Assembly: GCA_036925085.1 (NCBI GenBank) | Contig: JAUPFP010000103.1 | Coordinates: 310,001 to 374,000, forward strand | Reading direction: 5' to 3' | DNA: 64,000 nt | DNA from: Brachycybe producta | Lineage: Eukaryota > Arthropoda > Diplopoda > Playtdesmida > Andrognathidae | Part shown: one piece after another, positions 33,074 through 44,440 of the stretch | How positions within the stretch are numbered: position 1 is the stretch's first letter | Layout: every line of letters begins with the position of its first letter | Notes under the pieces: generated by a model | Database searches by the model: none | Seen by the model: only the letters and a program-made list of their open reading frames with translations | What the model was told of the DNA's origin: nothing | Program-made: the position numbers and the translations under genes

Positions 33074-34833
33074 TTGAAGTTGAAGTTGAAGTTGAAGTTG
33101 AAGTTAAAGTTGAAGTTGAAGTTAATGTTGAAGTTAAAGTTAAAGGTGAAGTTTAAGTTGAAGTTGAAGTTGAAGTTGAAGTTGAAGTTGAAGTTGAAGT
33201 TAAAGTTGAAGTTGAAGTTAATGTTGAAGTTAAAGTTAAAGGTGAAGTTTAAGTTGAAGTTGAAGTTGAAGTTGAAGTTGAATTTGAAGTTGAAGTTGAA
33301 GTTGAAGTTGAAATTGAAATTGCAGTTGAAGTTGAAGTTGAAGTTGAAGTTGAAGTTGAAGTCAAGTTGAAGTCAAGTTGAAGTTGAAGTTGAAGGTGAA
33401 GTTAAAGTGAAAGTTAAGTTGAAGTTGAAGTTGAAGTCAAGTTGAAGTTGAAGTTGAAGTTGAAGTCGAAGTTGAAGTTGAATTTGAAGTTGACGTTGAA
33501 GTTGAAGTTGAAGTTAAAGTGAAAGTTAAGTTGAAGTTGAAGTTGAAGTCAAGTTGAAGTCAAGTTGAAGTTGAAGTTGAAGTTGAAGTTGAAGTTGAAG
33601 TGGATTTTGAAGTTGAAGTTGAAGTTGAAGTTGAAGTTGAAGTTGAAGTTGAAGTTGAAGTTGAAGTTAATGTTGAATTTGAAGTTAAAGTTAAAGTTAA
33701 AGGTGAAGTTGAAGTTGAAGTTGAAGTTGAAGTTGAAGTTGAAGTTGAAGTTGAAGTTAAAGTGAAAATGAAGTTGAAGTTGAAGTTGAAGTCAAGTTGA
33801 AATTAATGTTGAAGTTGAAGTTAATGTTGAAGTTGAAGTTAATGTTGAAGTTAAAGTTAAAGGTTTAAGTTTAAGTTTAAGTTGAAGTTGAAGTTAAAGT
33901 GAAAATGAAGTTGAAGTTGAAGTTGAAGTCAAGTTGAAATTAATGTTGAAGTTGAAGTTAATGTTGAAGTTGAAGTTAATGTTGAAGTTGAAGTTAATGT
34001 TGAAGTTAAAGTTAAAGGTTTAAGTTGAATTTGAAGTTGAAGTTAAAGTTGAAGTTGAAATTGAAATTGAAGTCAAGTTGAAGTTGAAGTTGAAGTTGAA
34101 GTTGAAGTTGAAGTTGAAGTTAAAGTGAAAGTTAAGTTGAAGTTGAAGTTGAAGTCAAGTTGAAGTTGAAGTTGAAGTTGAAGTTGAAGTTGAAGTTGAA
34201 GTTGAAGTTAAAGTTAAAGTAAAAGTTGAAGTCAAGTTGAAGTTGAAGTTGAAGTTGAAGTTGAAGTTGAAGTTGAAGTTAAAGTGAAAGTTAAGTTGAA
34301 GTTGAAGTTGAAGTCAAGTTGAAGTTGAAGTTGAAGTCAAGTTGAAGTTGAAGTTGATGTTGAAGTTGAAGTTGAAGTTGAAGTTGAAGTTAAAGTTAAA
34401 GTAAAAGTTGAAGTTGAAGTTGAAGTTGAAGTTGAATTTGAAGTTGACATTGAAGTTGAAGTTGAAGTTCAAGTTCAAGTGAAAGTTAAGTTGAAGTTGA
34501 AGTTGAATTCAAGTTGAAGTCAAGTTGAAGTTGAAGTTGAAGTTGAAGTTGAAGTGGATTTTGAAGTTGAAGTTGAAGTTGAAGTTGAAGTTGAAGTTGA
34601 AGTCAAGTTGAAGTTGAAGTTGAAGTTGAAGTTGAAGTTAAAGTTGAAGTTGAAGTTAATGTTGAAGTTAAAGTTAAAGGTGAAGTTTAAGTTTAAGTTG
34701 AAGTTGAAGTTGAATTTGAAGTTGAAGTTGAAGTTGAAGTTGAAATTGAAATTGAAGTTGAAGTTGAAGTTGAAGTTGAAGTTGAAGTTGAAGTTAAAGT
34801 GAAAGTTAAGTTGAAGTTGAAGTTGAAGTCAAG
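33074..34833 (+). repeat. 1.76-kb duplicated segment, left copy
   Basis: T doublet (33074), S with GACGTT, U (33600), two N arrays (about 33805-33860 and 33944-34015), AAAGTAAAAG spacers, GACATTG, EcoRI (34505), U (34554), T. The first N array has one 18-mer less than its copy at about 35575. Confidence 0.88.
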
Positions 34834-36600
34834 TTGAAGTTGAAGTTGAAGTTGAAGTTGAAGTTAAAGTTGAAGTTGAAGTTAATGTTGAAGTTAAAGT
34901 TAAAGGTGAAGTTTAAGTTGAAGTTGAAGTTGAAGTTGAAGTTGAAGTTGAAGTTGAAGTTAAAGTTGAAGTTGAAGTTAATGTTGAAGTTAAAGTTAAA
35001 GGTGAAGTTTAAGTTGAAGTTGAAGTTGAAGTTGAAGTTGAATTTGAAGTTGAAGTTGAAGTTGAAGTTGAAATTGAAATTGCAGTTGAAGTTGAAGTTG
35101 AAGTTGAAGTTGAAGTTGAAGTCAAGTTGAAGTCAAGTTGAAGTTGAAGTTGAAGGTGAAGTTAAAGTGAAAGTTAAGTTGAAGTTGAAGTTGAAGTCAA
35201 GTTGAAGTTGAAGTTGAAGTTGAAGTCGAAGTTGAAGTTGAATTTGAAGTTGACGTTGAAGTTGAAGTTGAAGTTAAAGTGAAAGTTAAGTTGAAGTTGA
35301 AGTTGAAGTCAAGTTGAAGTCAAGTTGAAGTTGAAGTTGAAGTTGAAGTTGAAGTTGAAGTGGATTTTGAAGTTGAAGTTGAAGTTGAAGTTGAAGTTGA
35401 AGTTGAAGTTGAAGTTGAAGTTGAAGTTGAAGTTGAAGTTAATGTTGAATTTGAAGTTAAAGTTAAAGTTAAAGGTGAAGTTGAAGTTGAAGTTGAAGTT
35501 GAAGTTGAAGTTGAAGTTGAAGTTGAAGTTAAAGTGAAAATGAAGTTGAAGTTGAAGTTGAAGTCAAGTTGAAATTAATGTTGAAGTTGAAGTTAATGTT
35601 GAAGTTGAAGTTAATGTTGAAGTTGAAGTTAATGTTGAAGTTAAAGTTAAAGGTTTAAGTTTAAGTTTAAGTTGAAGTTGAAGTTAAAGTGAAAATGAAG
35701 TTGAAGTTGAAGTTGAAGTCAAGTTGAAATTAATGTTGAAGTTGAAGTTAATGTTGAAGTTGAAGTTAATGTTGAAGTTGAAGTTAATGTTGAAGTTAAA
35801 GTTAAAGGTTTAAGTTGAATTTGAAGTTGAAGTTAAAGTTGAAGTTGAAATTGAAATTGAAGTCAAGTTGAAGTTGAAGTTGAAGTTGAAGTTGAAGTTG
35901 AAGTTGAAGTTAAAGTGAAAGTTAAGTTGAAGTTGAAGTTGAAGTCAAGTTGAAGTTGATGTTGAAGTTGAAGTTGAAGTTGAAGTTGAAGTTGAAGTTA
36001 AAGTTAAAGTAAAAGTTGAAGTCAAGTTGAAGTTGAAGTTGAAGTTGAAGTTGAAGTTGAAGTTGAAGTTAAAGTGAAAGTTAAGTTGAAGTTGAAGTTG
36101 AAGTCAAGTTGAAGTTGAAGTTGAAGTCAAGTTGAAGTTGAAGTTGATGTTGAAGTTGAAGTTGAAGTTGAAGTTGAAGTTAAAGTTAAAGTAAAAGTTG
36201 AAGTTGAAGTTGAAGTTGAAGTTGAATTTGAAGTTGACATTGAAGTTGAAGTTGAAGTTCAAGTTCAAGTGAAAGTTAAGTTGAAGTTGAAGTTGAATTC
36301 AAGTTGAAGTCAAGTTGAAGTTGAAGTTGAAGTTGAAGTTGAAGTGGATTTTGAAGTTGAAGTTGAAGTTGAAGTTGAAGTTGAAGTTGAAGTCAAGTTG
36401 AAGTTGAAGTTGAAGTTGAAGTTAAAGTTGAAGTTGAAGTTAATGTTGAAGTTAAAGTTAAAGGTGAAGTTTAAGTTTAAGTTGAAGTTGAAGTTGAATT
36501 TGAAGTTGAAGTTGAAGTTGAAGTTGAAATTGAAATTGAAGTTGAAGTTGAAGTTGAAGTTGAAGTTGAAGTTGAAGTTGAAGTCAAGTTGAAGTCAAGT
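34834..36600 (+). repeat. 1.76-kb duplicated segment, right copy
   Basis: It repeats the preceding segment at offsets of 1760 (left marks) to 1790 (U at 36344), with differences in whole hexamers. A private GATGTT occurs near 35958. Confidence 0.88.
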
Positions 36601-37628
36601 TGAAGTTGAAGGTGAAGTTAAAGTTGAAGTTGAAGTTAATGTTGAAGTTAAAGTTAAAGGTGAAGTTTAAGTTGACGTTGAAGTTGAAGTTGAAGTTGAA
36701 GTTGAATTTGAAGTTGAAGTTGAAGTTGAAGTTGAAATTGAAATTGAAGTCATGTTGAAGTTGAATTTGAAGTTGAAGTTGAAGTTGAAGTTGAAGTTGA
36801 AGTTGAAGTTAAAGTGAAAGTTAAGTTGAAGTTGAAGTTGAAGTCAAGTTGAAGTTGAAGTTGAAGTTAAAGTTGAAGTTGAAGTTGAAGTTAATGTTTA
36901 AGTTGAACTTAAAATAAAAGCTGAAGTTGAATTTGAAGTTGAAGTTGAAGTTGAAGTTGAAGTTGAAGTTGAAGTTGAAGTTGAAATTGAAGTTAAAGTT
37001 GAAGTTAAAGTTAATGTTGAAGTTGAAGTTAAAGTAAAAGTTAAGTTGAAGTTAAAGTTGAAGTCAAGTTGAAGTTGAAGTTAAAGTGAAAGTTAAGTTG
37101 AAGTTGAAGTTGAAGTGGAAGTTGAAGTCAAGTTGAAGTCAAGTTGAAGTTGAAGTTGAAGTTGAAGTTGAAGTGGATTTTGAAGTTGAAGTTGAAGTTG
37201 AAGTTGAAGTCAAGTTGAAGTTGAAGTTGAAGTTGAAGTTGAAGTTGAAGTTAAAGTTGAAGTTGAAGTTAATGTTGAAGTTAAAGTTAAAGGTGAAGTT
37301 TAAGTTTAAGTTTAAGTTGAAGTTGAAGTTGAATTTGAAGTTGAAGTTGAAGTTGAAGTTGAAATTGAAATTGAAGTTGAAGTTGAAGTTGAAGTTGAAG
37401 TTGAAGTTGAAGTCAAGTTGAAGTCAAGTTGAAGTTGAAGTTGAAGGTGAAGTTAAAGTTGAAATTGAAGTTAATGTTGAAGTTAAAGTTAAAGGTGAAG
37501 TTTAAGTTTAAGTTTAAGTTGAAGTTCAAGTTGAAGTTGAATTTGAAGATGAAGTTGAAGTTGAAGTTGAAGTTGTATTCAAAGTGGAAGTGGAAGTGGA
37601 AGTTGAAGTTGAAGTTGAAGTTAAAGTT
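36601..37628 (+). repeat. T, dyad, U, T and G modules
   Basis: This is a copy of 31471-32504 at an offset of 5124: GAAGTCATG near 36749, dyad at 36897-36913, U at 37173, G mark at 37575. Confidence 0.88.
36897..36913. repeat. 17-bp dyad, copy 2
   Basis: Identical to copy 1, centre at 36905, exactly 5124 bases away. Confidence 0.9.
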
Positions 37629-37748
37629 GAAGTTCAAGTTGAAGTTCAAGTTGAAGTTCAAGTTGAAGTTCATGTTGAAGTTCAAGTTGAAGTTCAAGTT
37701 GAAGTTCAAGTTGAAGTTCAAGTTGAAGTTCAAGTTGAAGTTCAAGTT
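37629..37748 (+). repeat. C array 14: 10 copies
   Basis: 120 bases with CATGTT at 37671, 72 bases before the last CAAGTT. One unit fewer than array 13. Confidence 0.94.
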
Positions 37749-38640
37749 GAAGCTGAAGTTGAAGTTAAGGTTGAAGTTAAATTTGCAGTTGAAGTTGAAT
37801 TTGCAGTTTAATTTGAAGTTGAATTTAAAGTTGAATTTGATGTTGACATTGAAGTTGAAGTTGAAATTGAAGTGGAAGTTGAAGTTGAAGTTGAAGTTAA
37901 AGTGAAAGTTAAGTTGAAGTTGAAGTTAAAGTTGAAGTTGAAGTTAATGTTGAAGTTGAAGTTAAAGTTAATGGTGAAGTTGAAGTTGAAATGAAGTTAA
38001 AGTTGAAGTTAAAGTTAATGTTGAAGTTGAAGTTAAAGTAAAAGTTAAGTTGAAGTTAAAGTTGAAGTCAAGTTGAAGTTGAAGTTGAAGTTGAAGTTGA
38101 AGTTTTAAGTTGAAGTTGAAGTTGAAGTTGAAGTTGAAGTTGAAGTTAAAGTGAAAGTTAAGTTGAAGTTGAAGTTGAAGTCAAGTTGAAGTTGAAGTTG
38201 AAGTTGAAGTTGAAGTTAAAGTTGAAGTTGAAGTTAATGTTGAAGTTAAAGTTAAAGGTGAAGTTTAAGTTGAAGTTGAAGTTGAAGTTGAAGTTGAAGT
38301 TGAAGTTGAAGTTAAAGTTGAAGTTGAAGTTAATGTTGAAGTTAAAGTTAAAGGTGAAGTTTAAGTTGAAGTTGAAGTTGAAGTTGAAGTTGAATTTGAA
38401 GTTGAAGTTGAAGTTGAAGTTGAAATTGAAATTGCAGTTGAAGTTGAAGTTGAAGTTGAAGTTGAAGTTGAAGTCAAGTTGAAGTCAAGTTGAAGTTGAA
38501 GTTGAAGGTGAAGTTAAAGTTGAAGTTGAAGTTAATGTTGAAGTTAAAGTTAAAGGTGAAGTTTAAGTTTAAGTTGAAGTTGAAGTTGAAGTTGAAGTTG
38601 AATTTGAAGTTGAAGTTGAAGTTGATTTTGAAATCGAAAT
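37749..38640 (+). repeat. DE tail, S, T doublet
   Basis: The tail matches 32637 onward. The T doublet is at 38186-38482, followed by a T with GATTTTGAAATCG. Confidence 0.86.
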
Positions 38641-40284
38641 TGAAGTCAAGTTGAAGTTGAAGTTGAAGTTGAAGTTGAAGTTGAAGTTGAAGTTGAAGTT
38701 AAAGTGAAAGTTAAGTTGAAGTTGAAGTTGAAGTCAAGTTGAAGTTGAAGTTGAAGTTGAAGTTGAAGTTGAAGTTGAAGTCAAGTTGAAGTTGAAGTTG
38801 AAGTTGAAGTTGAAGTTGAAGTTGAAGTTGAAGTTGAAGTTAAAGTGAAAGTTAAGTTTGAAGTTGAAGTTGAAGTCAAGTTGAAGTTGAAGTTGAAGTT
38901 GAAGTCGAAGTTGAAGTTGAATTTGAAGTTGACGTTGAAGTTGAAGTTGAAGTTGAAGTTGAAGTTGAAGTTAAAGTGAAAGTTAAGTTGAAGTTGAAGT
39001 TGAAGTCAAGTTGAAGTCAAGTTGAAGTTGAAGTTGAAGTTGAAGTTGAAGTTGAAGTAGATTTTGAAGTTGAAGTTGAAGTTGAAGTTGAAGTTGAAGT
39101 TGAAGTTGAAGTTGAAGTTGAAGTTAATGTTGAATTTGAAGTTAAAGTTAAAGTTAAAGTTGAAGTTGAAGTTGAAGTTGAAGTTGAAGTTGAAGTTGAA
39201 GTTGAAGTTGAAGTTGAAGTTAAAGTGAAAATGAAGTTGAAGTTGAAGTTGAAGTCAAGTTGAAATTAATGTTGAAGTTGAAGTTAATGTTGAAGTTGAA
39301 GTTAATGTTGAAGTTAAAGTTAAAGGTTTAAGTTTAAGTTTATGTTGAAGTTGAAGTTGAAGTTGAATTTGAAGTTGAAGTTGAAGTTGAAGTTGAAATT
39401 GAAATTGAAGTCAAGTTGAAGTTGAAGGTTGAAGTTGAAGTTGAAGTTATAAAGTGAAAGTTAAGTAGAAGTTGAAGTTGAAGTCAAGTTGAAGTTGAAG
39501 TTGAAGTTGAAGTTGAAGTTGAAGTTGAAGTTAAAGTTAAAGTAAAAGTTGAAGTCAAGTTGAAGTTGAAGTTGAAGTTGAAGTTGAAGTTGAAGTTAAA
39601 GTGAAAGTTAAGTTGAAGTTGAAGTTGAAGTCAAGTTGAAGTTGAAGTTGAAGTCAAGTTGAAGTTGAAGTTGATGTTGAAGTTGAAGTTGAAGTTGAAG
39701 TTGAAGTTGAAGTTAAATTTAAAGTAAAAGTTGAAGTTGAAGTTGAAGTTGAAGTTGAATTTGAAGTTGACATTGAAGTTGAAGTTGAAGTTGAAGTTCA
39801 AGTGAAAGTTAAGTTGAAGTTGAAGTTGAATTCAAGTTGAAGTCAAGTTGAAGTTGAAGTTGAAGTTGAAGTTGAAGTTGAAGTGGATTTTGAAGTTGAA
39901 GTTGAAGTTGAAGTTGAAGTTGAAGTCAAGTTGAAGTTGAAGTTGAAGTTGAAGTTGAAGTTAAAGTTGAAGTTGAAGTTAATGTTGAAGTTAAATTTAA
40001 AGGTGAAGTTTAAGTTTAAGTTGAAGTTGAAGTTGAAGTTGAAGTTGAATTTGAAGTTGAAGTTGAAGTTGAAGTTGAAATTGAAATTGAAGTTGAAGTT
40101 GAAGTTGAAGTTGAAGTCAAGTTGAAGTCAAGTTGAAGTTGAAGGTGAAGTTAAAGTTGAAGTTGAAGTTAATGTTGAAGTTAAAGTTAAAGGTGAAGTT
40201 TAAGTTTAAGTTGAAGTTGAAGTTGAAGTTCAAGTTGAATTTGAAGTTGAAGTTGAAGTTGAAGTTGAAATTGAAATTGAAGTC
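38641..40284 (+). repeat. 1.65-kb duplicated segment, left copy with odd indels
   Basis: S, GACGTT, a U variant GTAGATTTTGAAG (39058), one N array (about 39267), AAAGTAAAAG spacers, EcoRI (39828), U (39883), T. It contains breaks of the hexamer rule seen in no sister copy: AAGTTTGAAG near 38857, GAAGGTTGAAG near 39427, GTTATAAAG near 39448 and CAAGTGAAG near 40287. It also has AAAGTTGAAG where the sister has AAAGGTGAAG near 39157. Confidence 0.86.
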
Positions 40285-41940
40285 AAGTGAAGTTGAAGTT
40301 GAAGTTGAAGTTGAAGTTGAAGTTGAAGTTGAAGTTGAAGTTGAAGTTGAAGTTGAAGTTAAAGTGAAAGTTAAGTTGAAGTTGAAGTTGAAGTCAAGTT
40401 GAAGTTGAAGTTGAAGTTGAAGTTGAAGTTGAAGTTGAAGTCAAGTTGAAGTTGAAGTTGAAGTTGAAGTTGAAGTTGAAGTTGAAGTTGAAGTTGAAGT
40501 TAAAGTGAAAGTTAAGTTGAAGTTGAAGTTGAAGTCAAGTTGAAGTTGAAGTTGAAGTTGAAGTCGAAGTTGAAGTTGAATTTGAAGTTGACGTTGAAGT
40601 TGAAGTTGAAGTTGAAGTTGAAGTTGAAGTTAAAGTGAAAGTTAAGTTGAAGTTGAAGTTGAAGTCAAGTTGAAGTCAAGTTGAAGTTGAAGTTGAAGTT
40701 GAAGTTGAAGTTGAAGTAGATTTTGAAGTTGAAGTTGAAGTTGAAGTTGAAGTTGAAGTTGAAGTTGAAGTTGAAGTTGAAGTTAATGTTGAATTTGAAG
40801 TTAAAGTTAAAGTTAAAGGTGAAGTTGAAGTTGAAGTTGAAGTTGAAGTTGAAGTTGAAGTTGAAGTTGAAGTTGAAGTTAAAGTGAAAATGAAGTTGAA
40901 GTTGAAGTTGAAGTCAAGTTGAAATTAATGTTGAAGTTGAAGTTAATGTTGAAGTTGAAGTTAATGTTGAAGTTAAAGTTAAAGGTTTAAGTTTAAGTTT
41001 ATGTTGAAGTTGAAGTTGAAGTTGAATTTGAAGTTGAAGTTGAAGTTGAAGTTGAAATTGAAATTGAAGTCAAGTTGAAGTTGAAGTTGAAGTTGAAGTT
41101 GAAGTTAAAGTGAAAGTTAAGTAGAAGTTGAAGTTGAAGTCAAGTTGAAGTTGAAGTTGAAGTTGAAGTTGAAGTTGAAGTTAAAGTTAAAGTAAAAGTT
41201 GAAGTCAAGTTGAAGTTGAAGTTGAAGTTGAAGTTGAAGTTGAAGTTAAAGTGAAAGTTAAGTTGAAGTTGAAGTTGAAGTCAAGTTGAAGTTGAAGTTG
41301 AAGTCAAGTTGAAGTTGAAGTTGATGTTGAAGTTGAAGTTGAAGTTGAAGTTGAAGTTGAAGTTAAATTTAAAGTAAAAGTTGAAGTTGAAGTTGAAGTT
41401 GAAGTTGAATTTGAAGTTGACATTGAAGTTGAAGTTGAAGTTGAAGTTCAAGTGAAAGTTAAGTTGAAGTTGAAGTTGAATTCAAGTTGAAGTCAAGTTG
41501 AAGTTGAAGTTGAAGTTGAAGTTGAAGTTGAAGTGGATTTTGAAGTTGAAGTTGAAGTTGAAGTTGAAGTTGAAGTTGAAGTCAAGTTGAAGTTGAAGTT
41601 GAAGTTGAAGTTGAAGTTAAAGTTGAAGTTGAAGTTAATGTTGAAGTTAAATTTAAAGGTGAAGTTTAAGTTTAAGTTGAAGTTGAAGTTGAAGTTGAAG
41701 TTGAATTTGAAGTTGAAGTTGAAGTTGAAGTTGAAATTGAAATTGAAGTTGAAGTTGAAGTTGAAGTTGAAGTTGAAGTTGAAGTTGAAGTCAAGTTGAA
41801 GTCAAGTTGAAGTTGAAGGTGAAGTTAAAGTTGAAGTTGAAGTTAATGTTGAAGTTAAAGTTAAAGGTGAAGTTTAAGTTTAAGTTGAAGTTGAAGTTGA
41901 AGTTGAAGTTGAATTTGAAGTTGAAGTTGAAGTTGAAGTT
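40285..41940 (+). repeat. 1.65-kb duplicated segment, right copy
   Basis: U variant at 40717, N array at about 40927, GTAGAAG near 41112, EcoRI at 41478, U at 41533. Left-to-right offsets are 1659 before the odd indels and 1650 after them. Confidence 0.87.
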
Positions 41941-43650
41941 GAAATTGAAATTGAAGTCAAGTTGAAGTTGAAGTTGAAGTTGAAGTTGAAGTTGAAGTTG
42001 AAGTTGAAGTTGAAGTTAAAGTGAAAGTTAAGTTGAAGTTGAAGTTGAAGTCAAGTTGAAGTTGAAGTTGAAGTTAAAGTTGAAGTTGAAGTTGAAGTTA
42101 ATGTTTAAGTTGAACTTAAAATAAAAGCTGAAGTTGAATTTGAAGTTGAAGTTGAAGTTGAAGTTGAAGTTGAAGTTGAAGTTGAAGTTGAAATTGAAGT
42201 TAAAGTTGAAGTTAAAGTTAATGTTGAAGTTGAAGTTAAAGTAAAAGTTAAGTTGAAGTTAAAGTTGAAGTCAAGTTGAAGTTGAAGTTAAAGTGAAAGT
42301 TAAGTTGAAGTTGAAGTTGAAGTTGAAGTTGAAGTCAAGTTGAAGTCAAGTTGAAGTTGAAGTTGAAGTTAAAGTTGAAGTGGATTTTGAAGTTGAAGTT
42401 GAAGTTGAAGTTGAAGTCAAGTTGAAGTTGAAGTTGAAGTTGAAGTTGAAGTTGAAGTTAAAGTTGAAGTTGAAGTTAATGTTGAAGTTAAAGTTAAAGG
42501 TGAAGTTTAAGTTTAAGTTTAAGTTGAAGTTGAAGTTGAATTTGAAGTTGAAGTTGAAATTGAAGTTGAAATTGAAATTGAAGTTGAAGTTGAAGTTGAA
42601 GTTGAAGTTGAAGTTGAAGTCAAGTTGAAGTCAAGTTGAAGTTGAAGTTGAAGGTGAAGTTAAAGTTGAAATTGAAGTTAATGTTGAAGTTAAAGTTAAA
42701 GGTGAAGTTTAAGTTTAAGTTTAAGTTGAAGTTGAAGTTGAAGTTGAATTTGAAGTTGAAGTTGAAGTTGAAGTTGAAATTGAAATTGAAGTCAAGTTGA
42801 AGTTGAAGTTGAAGTTGAAGTTGAAGTTGAAGTTGAAGTTGAAGTTAAAGTGAAAGTTAAGTTGAAGTTGAAGTTGAAGTCAAGTTGAAGTTGAAGTTGA
42901 AGTTAAAGTTAATGTTGAAGTTGAAGTTAAAGTAAAAGTTAAGTTGAAGTTAAAGTTGAAGTCAAGTTGAAGTTGAAGTTGAAGTTGAAGTTGAAGTTGA
43001 AGTTGAAGTTGAAGTTGAAGTTGAAGTTGAAGTTGAAGTTAAAGTTGAAGTTAAAGTGAAAGTTAAGTTGAAGTTGAAGTTGAAGTCAAGTTGAAGTTGA
43101 AGTTGAAGTTGAAGTTAAAGTTGAAGTTGAAGTTAATGTTGAAGTTAAAGTTAAAGGTGAAGTTTAAGTTGAAGTTGAAGTTGAAGTTGAATTTGAAGTT
43201 GAAGTTGAACTTGAAGTTGAAATTGAAATTGCAGTTGAAGTTGAAGTTAATGTTGAAGTTGAAGTTAAAGTAAGAGTTAAGTTGAAGTTAAAGTTGAAGT
43301 CAAGTTGAAGTTGAAGTTGAAGTTGAAGTTGAAGTTGAAGTTGAAGTTGAAGTTGAAGTTAAAGTGAAAGTTAAGTTGAAGTTGAAGTTGAAGTTGAAGT
43401 TGAAGTTGAAGTTAAAGTGAAAGTTAAGTTGAAGTTGAAGTTGAAGTCAAGTTGAAGTTGAAGTTGAAGTTGAAGTTGAAGTTGAAGTTAAAGTTGAAGT
43501 TGAAGTTAATGTTGAAGTTAAAGTTAAAGGTGAAGTTTAAGTTGAAGTTTAAGTTGAAGTTGAAGTTGAAGTTGAAGTTGAATTTGAAGTTGACATTGAA
43601 GTTGAAGTTGAAGTTCAAGTTCAAGTGAAAGTTAAGTTGAAGTTGAAGTT
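41941..43650 (+). repeat. S, dyad, U, T and GAACTTGAAG module
   Basis: Dyad at 42104-42120, U at 42380 and T follow the usual order, but no G module or C array follows. Instead there is a block with GAACTTGAAG and AAAGTAAGAG (43091-43273), then GACATTG and CAAGTTCAAGTG before EcoRI at 43651. Confidence 0.86.
42104..42120. repeat. 17-bp dyad, copy 3
   Basis: Perfect copy, centre 42112, spacing 5207 from copy 2. Confidence 0.9.
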
Positions 43651-44440
43651 GAATTCAAGTTGAAGTCAAGTTGAAGTTGAAGTTGAAGTTGAAGTTGAAG
43701 TTGAAGTGGATTTTGAAGTTGAAGTTGAAGATAAGTTGAAGAATTCAAGTTGAAGTCAAGTTGAAGTTGAAGTTGAAGTTGAAGTTGAAGTTGAAGTTGA
43801 AGTGGATTTTGAAGTTGAAGTTGAAGTTGAAGTTGAAGTTGAAGTTGAAGTCAAGTTGAAGTTGAAGTTGAAGTTGAAGTTGAAGTTAAAGTTGAAGTTG
43901 AAGTTAAAGTTAAAGGTGAAGTTTAAGTTTAAGTTGAAGTTGAAGTTGAAGTTGAAGTTGAATTTGAAGTTGAAGTTGAAGTTGAAGTTGAAATTGAAAT
44001 TGAAGTTGAAGTTGAAGTTGAAGTTGAAGTTGAAGTTGAAGTTGAAGTCAAGTTGAAGTCAAGTTGAAGTTGAAGGTGAAGTTAAAGTTGAAGTTGAAGT
44101 TAATGTTGAAGTTAAAGTTAAAGGTGAAGTTTAAGTTTAAGTTGAAGTTGAAGTTGAAGTGAAAGTTAAGTTGAAGTTGAAGTTGAAGTCAAGTTGAAGT
44201 TGAAGTTGAAGTCAAGTTGAAGTTGAAGTTGATGTTGAAGTTGAAGTTGAAGTTGAAGTTGAAGTTGAAGTTAAATTTAAAGTAAAAGTTGAAGTTGAAG
44301 TTGAAGTTGAAGTTGAATTTGAAGTTGACATTGAAGTTGAAGTTGAAGTTCAAGTTCAAGTGAAAGTTAAGTTGAAGTTGAAGTTGAATTCAAGTTGAAG
44401 TCAAGTTGAAGTTGAAGTTGAAGTTGAAGTTGAAGTTGAA
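43651..44440 (+). repeat. Broken EcoRI-U junction and short unit
   Basis: EcoRI (43651) and U begin, but U is cut after two hexamers by GAAGATAAGTTGAAG and restarts with a second EcoRI (43741) and a full U (43802). A T, an S with GATGTT, GACATTG and a third EcoRI (44386) follow. The joint looks like a non-homologous end within the repeat. Confidence 0.85.
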
